A stretch of 64,000 nucleotides of DNA, taken from NCBI RefSeq assembly GCF_034497705.1, contig NZ_JAXRUV010000005.1:155745-219744 (forward strand), written 5' to 3'. This document shows, one piece after another, positions 60,456 to 64,000 of the stretch (the first letter of the stretch is position 1; each line of letters opens with the position of its first letter). The position numbers were made by a program, and so were the translations under genes. The notes under the pieces are model-generated. The model made no database searches. It saw nothing but the letters and a program-made list of their open reading frames with translations, and was not told the origin of the DNA. This DNA is from Marinococcus luteus_A (lineage in GTDB: Bacteria > Bacillota > Bacilli > Bacillales > Marinococcaceae).

Positions 60456-61418
60456 TTAAATTTTTTCTGGAATCGGCGGCTTACCGGCTTGAATGCGCTC
60501 AGCGATCTGGTCGATTTTGCGGAGACGGTGGTTCACACCGGATTTACTCACCTTTCCGCTCGGCACCATTTCCCCGAGCTCCTTCAGCGTGACGTCCTGA
60601 TGCTGAACACGCAGGATGGCCATTTCCCTGATTTTTTCAGGGAGGTTTTCGAGTCCGACTTCTGCCTGGACAAGCTGAATGTTTTCCACCTGCCTCAATG
60701 CAGCTCCCACGGTTTTGTTTAAGTTCGCTGTTTCACAGTTCACCAGGCGGTTCACCGAATTTCTCATGTCTTTCATAATTCGTACGTCTTCAAAATAAAG
60801 CAGCGCCTGGTGCGCACCGATAATATTTAAAAACTCGGTAATTTTTTCGCTTTCTTTAATATAAAGAATGTAGCCCTTTTTCCTTTCAAGGCTTTTCGAT
60901 GTGAGCCCGAACGTTTCCATTAGCTCCCGGAGTGCCCGGTTATGCTCTTCATACATCGAATAAATTTCGAGATGATACGAAGAAGTTTCCGGGTGGTTGA
61001 CCGACCCGCCGGCTAAAAAAGCTCCGCGCAAATACGCCCGGCGGCTGTCCGTGTCTGGAATCACGTCTCTCGCGATCGAACGGTTAAACTGGTAACCGTT
61101 TTCCATAATGGCAAGGTCGCTCAGCATCTCTTTCGTTTCTTCGGCCATCCGGACTACGTAGACATTATTCTTTTTTAAACGCATCTTTTTCCGCACGAGC
61201 AGTTCAATCACCATATCCTTATAGATACGCTTGATTAACGAATAGATCCGTCGTGCGATGGCGGCATTTTCAGTTGAAACGTCTAAAATCAGCTGGCCGT
61301 TGCCAAACGAAATGGAACCGTTCATTCTGATTAATGCCGCCAGTTCCGCTTTGGCGCTCGTATCTTCCACTTCAATCTGGGTTAATTCTTTTTTTGTTAT
61401 AGCCGCAAATGAAGACAT
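60456..61418 (-). CDS. whiA: DNA-binding/cell-division regulator WhiA
   Basis: A 320-residue protein with a LAGLIDADG-like N-terminal half (LRGAFLAGGSVNHPE) lacking nuclease residues and a C-terminal HTH (ILRVQHQDVTLKELGEMVPSGKVSKSGVNHRLRKI). In B. subtilis it affects division and chromosome segregation. It belongs to the conserved rapZ-yvcK-whiA block. Confidence 0.96.
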   Translation of the reverse strand: MSSFAAITKKELTQIEVEDTSAKAELAALIRMNGSISFGNGQLILDVSTENAAIARRIYSLIKRIYKDMVIELLVRKKMRLKKNNVYVVRMAEETKEMLSDLAIMENGYQFNRSIARDVIPDTDSRRAYLRGAFLAGGSVNHPETSSYHLEIYSMYEEHNRALRELMETFGLTSKSLERKKGYILYIKESEKITEFLNIIGAHQALLYFEDVRIMKDMRNSVNRLVNCETANLNKTVGAALRQVENIQLVQAEVGLENLPEKIREMAILRVQHQDVTLKELGEMVPSGKVSKSGVNHRLRKIDQIAERIQAGKPPIPEKI

Positions 61419-61438
61419 CCATCTTCACCGCCTTTCTG

Positions 61439-62383
61439 TCAATCACGGGCAAGCAGGGCTTCAGATACTTTTTTGGCATTATGACGAAGAACAAGGCCGT
61501 CATAGTGCATAAATGTATCTGTTACTACCCGGCACCCAATCTGTTCCAATCTTTCATAATCACATTTCACGGGAAACGCCTGCTGCTTTTCGTAGTTTGC
61601 CAGCACCGGAGCCGGTATTTCTCCGTTATGCACAAGTACAGTATCCACAAAAGCGCCCCCCGTATGCTTTTCAATGGCATGCAGATGATCGGCTGCCGAA
61701 AAGCCGTCCGTTTCCCCCGGTTGCGTCATTACATTGCAAATATATACTTTGCGTGCCCCGGAACGATTAATGGCATCCCGGATACCGGGCACGATTAAAT
61801 TCGGCATGATGCTTGTAAACAGGCTCCCGGGGCCAATGACAATGACATCTGCCTGTTCAATGGCACGCACGGTTTCCGGGAGCGCTTCAGCGTCCGGTGG
61901 ATGGATAAACACCTGATCAATCTGCTTGCCTGCTTTAGGGATCAGGGACTCGCCGTAGACCGTGGAGCCGTCCTTCATTTTTGCAAACAGCTCAATACTC
62001 CGATTAGAGGCGGGAAGGACCTTTCCGCGTACGTTTAACACAGTACTAAGCTCTGTGATTCCTTTGGCAAAATCTCCGGTAATGGAGGTCATTCCTGCTA
62101 CCAGTAAATTCCCCAGGGAATGACCGGTCAGCCCTTCCCCGCTCGTGAAGCGGTGCTGGAACAATTCTTCAATTAAAGGCTCGACTTCCGCAAGCGCCAC
62201 TAGTACGTTTCTTACGTCCCCGGGCGGGGGAATATTAAACTCTTTCCGTAAGCGCCCGGAGCTCCCTCCGTCGTCTGCGACAGTCACAATCGCCGTAATA
62301 TCTGCCGGGAACTGCTTCAGCCCCCGGAGCAGAACGCCTATACCTGTGCCACCGCCCATCACTACAACCTTCTGGTCCTCCAC
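61439..62383 (-). CDS. glmR: YvcK/GlmR family UDP-sugar-binding regulator
   Basis: A 314-residue Rossmann-like protein (MGGGTGIGVLLRGLK, VTVADDGGSSGRLR, GPGSLFTSIMPNLIVPG). In B. subtilis it binds UDP-GlcNAc and promotes glucosamine-6-phosphate production on gluconeogenic carbon sources. The GTG start lies 2 nt after the rapZ stop, so it is coupled to it. Its job links to glpX and CggR functions elsewhere in the window. Confidence 0.95.
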   Translation of the reverse strand: MEDQKVVVMGGGTGIGVLLRGLKQFPADITAIVTVADDGGSSGRLRKEFNIPPPGDVRNVLVALAEVEPLIEELFQHRFTSGEGLTGHSLGNLLVAGMTSITGDFAKGITELSTVLNVRGKVLPASNRSIELFAKMKDGSTVYGESLIPKAGKQIDQVFIHPPDAEALPETVRAIEQADVIVIGPGSLFTSIMPNLIVPGIRDAINRSGARKVYICNVMTQPGETDGFSAADHLHAIEKHTGGAFVDTVLVHNGEIPAPVLANYEKQQAFPVKCDYERLEQIGCRVVTDTFMHYDGLVLRHNAKKVSEALLARD

Positions 62384-62385
62384 GT

Positions 62386-63270
62386 CTATTTTTTCCTTCC
62401 TTCCTCAATGTCCCGGTGATTGGCATTTGTCTCATATTTCCCTGAAAAGTAAGAAGCAATATATTCAGCAAGCGTCACGGAGCGATGCTTGCCTCCTGTA
62501 CATCCAATCGCCACCACAAGCTGTGACTTGCCTTCCTGCTTATACAGCGGAAGCATAAATTCAAGCATATCCACCAGTTTATTTATAAATTCCTTTGTAT
62601 CCGTCCATTTTAACACGTACGAAGACACTTCTTCTTCGAGGCCGGTTTTAGGCTCCAGATGCTCCACGTAGTGAGGGTTGGGCAGAAAACGAACATCAAA
62701 AACCAGATCCGCATCGATCGGCATCCCATATTTAAATCCGAAGGACATAACATTCATATTAAAAACCGACTGGTTTTTCTCAGCGTAATCAGTTAATATA
62801 CGCTCTCTCAACTCTCTTGGTTTCAGGCTGCTCGTATCAATAATATGGCGCGCCCGGCCTTTGAGTTCCTGCAGCATCTCCCGCTCGAGCTTAATGCCTT
62901 CAAGCGGTGTATCCTCACTTGCAAGCGGATGCGACCGCCGGGTTTCTTTATAGCGGCTGACAAGCACCTGATCTCCTGCATCCAAAAATAAAATATGTGT
63001 CGACAGGTCCTTGCGCTGGTCAAGCTGATCTATGGAAGCAAACAGATGGTCAAAAAACTGCCTCGTCCGAAGATCGACTACGAAAGCTACTTTGTCGGTT
63101 TTGTTTTCAGTCGTTTCAATTAAATCAATAAATGTCGGGATCAGTGAAGGAGGCAGATTGTCTACACAGTAATAGCCCAGATCCTCAAAGCACTGGATGG
63201 CCACCGTCTTTCCGGCCCCTGACATCCCTGTAATGATTTCAACCTGAATCGATTTCCGCTCTTGTTCCAT
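62386..63270 (-). CDS. rapZ: RNase adapter / nucleotide-binding protein RapZ (YvcJ)
   Basis: A 294-residue P-loop protein. Walker A is GMSGAGKT and the C-terminal domain has FGFKYGMPIDADLVFDVRFLPNPH and AIGCTGGKHRSV. In E. coli the homologue controls glmS mRNA; in B. subtilis YvcJ affects competence. ATG at 63270 follows GAGGGATA; the upstream 31 residues overlap the Nudix gene and are rejected. Confidence 0.96.
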   Translation of the reverse strand: MEQERKSIQVEIITGMSGAGKTVAIQCFEDLGYYCVDNLPPSLIPTFIDLIETTENKTDKVAFVVDLRTRQFFDHLFASIDQLDQRKDLSTHILFLDAGDQVLVSRYKETRRSHPLASEDTPLEGIKLEREMLQELKGRARHIIDTSSLKPRELRERILTDYAEKNQSVFNMNVMSFGFKYGMPIDADLVFDVRFLPNPHYVEHLEPKTGLEEEVSSYVLKWTDTKEFINKLVDMLEFMLPLYKQEGKSQLVVAIGCTGGKHRSVTLAEYIASYFSGKYETNANHRDIEEGRKK

Positions 63271-63286
63271 AATCTGTATCCCTCTT

Positions 63287-63760
63287 TTACATATAGTATG
63301 GCGTTGACTGCTCAAACCGGCGGTCCAAAAGCCGGCGATCTTTCGTATAGCGGAACGTACCATACACCGTCCCTTTATTATTCAAAATATGCTCAACAAT
63401 GGCTTTATCGCCCTCGGCCATGGGCAGAGACGACACTTCCTGCTTTTTCTTCCACTCAAGGATACCTTCCGGAGACTCATTAAGAAGTCTGCCTCCTGCA
63501 CCAAAAGCTTCAAATGTAAACATCATCCACTCATTTGCCGAGACCCCGTCCTCCATCGTGATAAATGTAAAAATACCCCGCAGATGCGGACGTTCAAGCG
63601 AAAGGCCCGTTTCTTCCCGGAATTCCCGCCGGACTGAATCATATACCGACTCCCCCGGCTCCATTTTTCCGCCAGGGGCATTCCACCAATCATAGCTTGG
63701 TTTTTTGAGCATAAGCAGTTGATCGTTCTGCTGTAAAAAACAATTTGTTACCCTCTGCAT
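63287..63760 (-). CDS. yvcI: Nudix hydrolase YvcI
   Basis: A 157-residue MutT-type hydrolase with a perfect Nudix box GKMEPGE-x7-REFREETGL. It is the YvcI member of the conserved trxB-yvcIJK-whiA block; the substrate is unknown. ATG at 63760 follows GTGAGGTGG by 5 nt. Confidence 0.93.
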   Translation of the reverse strand: MQRVTNCFLQQNDQLLMLKKPSYDWWNAPGGKMEPGESVYDSVRREFREETGLSLERPHLRGIFTFITMEDGVSANEWMMFTFEAFGAGGRLLNESPEGILEWKKKQEVSSLPMAEGDKAIVEHILNNKGTVYGTFRYTKDRRLLDRRFEQSTPYYM

Positions 63761-63857
63761 GTGTACCACCTCACATATACCTTTTTCCAGTATACTATCC
63801 TTCGATGGTTCAGACAATTTACAAAAGAAAGTATCCTATGTTTTTTGCTCTTTGTAC

Positions 63858-63891
63858 CAAAAAAACGGCGCAGAAATGATTTTCTGCGCCT
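63858..63891 (-). terminator. trxB terminator
   Basis: GGCGCAGAAA and TTTCTGCGCC form a perfect 10-bp stem with a 4-nt loop, followed by T7 on the minus strand. Confidence 0.93.
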
Positions 63892-63914
63892 GTGCGTCGT
63901 TTCAGCCGGAGCGC

Positions 63915-64000
63915 CTACGCTTCGACCGCGTTTTTCAGTTCTTCCACGTACTGCTGCGCCGTCTGGGCCGCGAGCGAGCCGTCGCCGGTCGCCGTCACGA
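63915..64000 (-). CDS. trxB: Thioredoxin reductase, C-terminal end (partial)
   Basis: The window edge cuts the gene; the last 27 codons read VTATGDGSLAAQTAQQYVEEL... ending VEA, the C-terminal helix of TrxB after its FAD-binding ATGDG motif. The yvcIJK neighbourhood supports this. The visible codons are strongly GC-biased (GCG, CTC, ACG, GTC), unlike the adjoining yvcI. Confidence 0.85.
   Translation of the reverse strand, partial: VTATGDGSLAAQTAQQYVEELKNAVEA

Noticed and set aside
1..64000. CRISPR arrays, insertion sequences, prophage or integrase genes
   Set aside because: No regularly spaced repeats, transposase motifs or phage genes were seen on either strand.

Overview
The window is chromosomal DNA of a low-to-mid GC Firmicute of the Bacillaceae. 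Nearly every block matches a Bacillus subtilis neighbourhood as I recall it: yuzD-yutI-thrBC-hom-yutFE-yutD-lipA, yunDF-sufBUSDC-metQPN, gcvH-yusI, nrdIEF, ssrA-smpB-rnr-est-secG-eno-pgm-tpi-pgk-gapA-cggR, and clpP-crh-whiA-yvcK-rapZ-yvcI-trxB. An ectoine hydroxylase gene (ectD), a sodium-coupled NSS transporter and very acidic secreted proteins point to a salt-tolerant, possibly haloalkaliphilic member. Genus is not determinable from reading alone. There is no prophage, insertion sequence, CRISPR array or rRNA operon.

Layout. 1-8 kb: Fe-S carrier yutI, the threonine operon hom-thrC-thrB, yutF/yutE, a class II fructose bisphosphatase (glpX) on the opposite strand, yutD and lipA. 8-13.9 kb: an NSS amino-acid transporter with its 34-residue partner, dihydrofolate reductase-thymidylate synthase, yunD, yunF. 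13.9-22.5 kb: the suf Fe-S assembly operon, then the methionine ABC transporter metNPQ under a SAM riboswitch. 22.5-28.3 kb: gcvH, yusI, ectD, ilvD and the thiol oxidase pair bdbD-bdbC. 28.3-34.3 kb: a petrobactin-type siderophore importer (yclNOPQ) behind a Fur box, then small redox and hydrolase genes. 34.3-38.8 kb: class Ib ribonucleotide reductase nrdI-nrdE-nrdF behind a pair of NrdR boxes, and a peroxiredoxin-fold protein that has lost its usual active-site cysteine. 38.9-43.5 kb: a two-component system followed by two secreted acidic PepSY proteins and preceded by three small membrane proteins. 43.6-50.1 kb: tRNA-Thr, a ZIP metal transporter, tmRNA, smpB, rnr, two esterase-type hydrolases, secG. 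50.2-57.6 kb: the central glycolytic operon with its regulator CggR and a clear CggR operator. 57.7-64 kb: sigma-54, clpP, crh, whiA, glmR/yvcK, rapZ, a Nudix hydrolase and the 3' end of trxB.

Themes. Iron and sulfur handling recurs: yutI with a Fur-like box, suf, lipA, siderophore uptake, and many thiol-redox proteins. Carbon control recurs too: CggR, Crh, RapZ, YvcK, glpX and a cre site at rpoN. Most transcription is on the minus strand; yutI, glpX, ectD, ilvD, bdbDC, two small redox genes and clpP run the other way, usually separated by terminators that work in both directions.

No large undescribed system stands out. The best leads are the PepSY two-component cassette, the peroxiredoxin-like protein with a relocated CxxC, a candidate small RNA between sufC and metQ, unassigned perfect palindromes upstream of ectD and nrdI, and gene-scale GC/codon discontinuities in ectD and trxB. 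Promoter, operator and terminator calls are by eye; distances were counted from the sequence.
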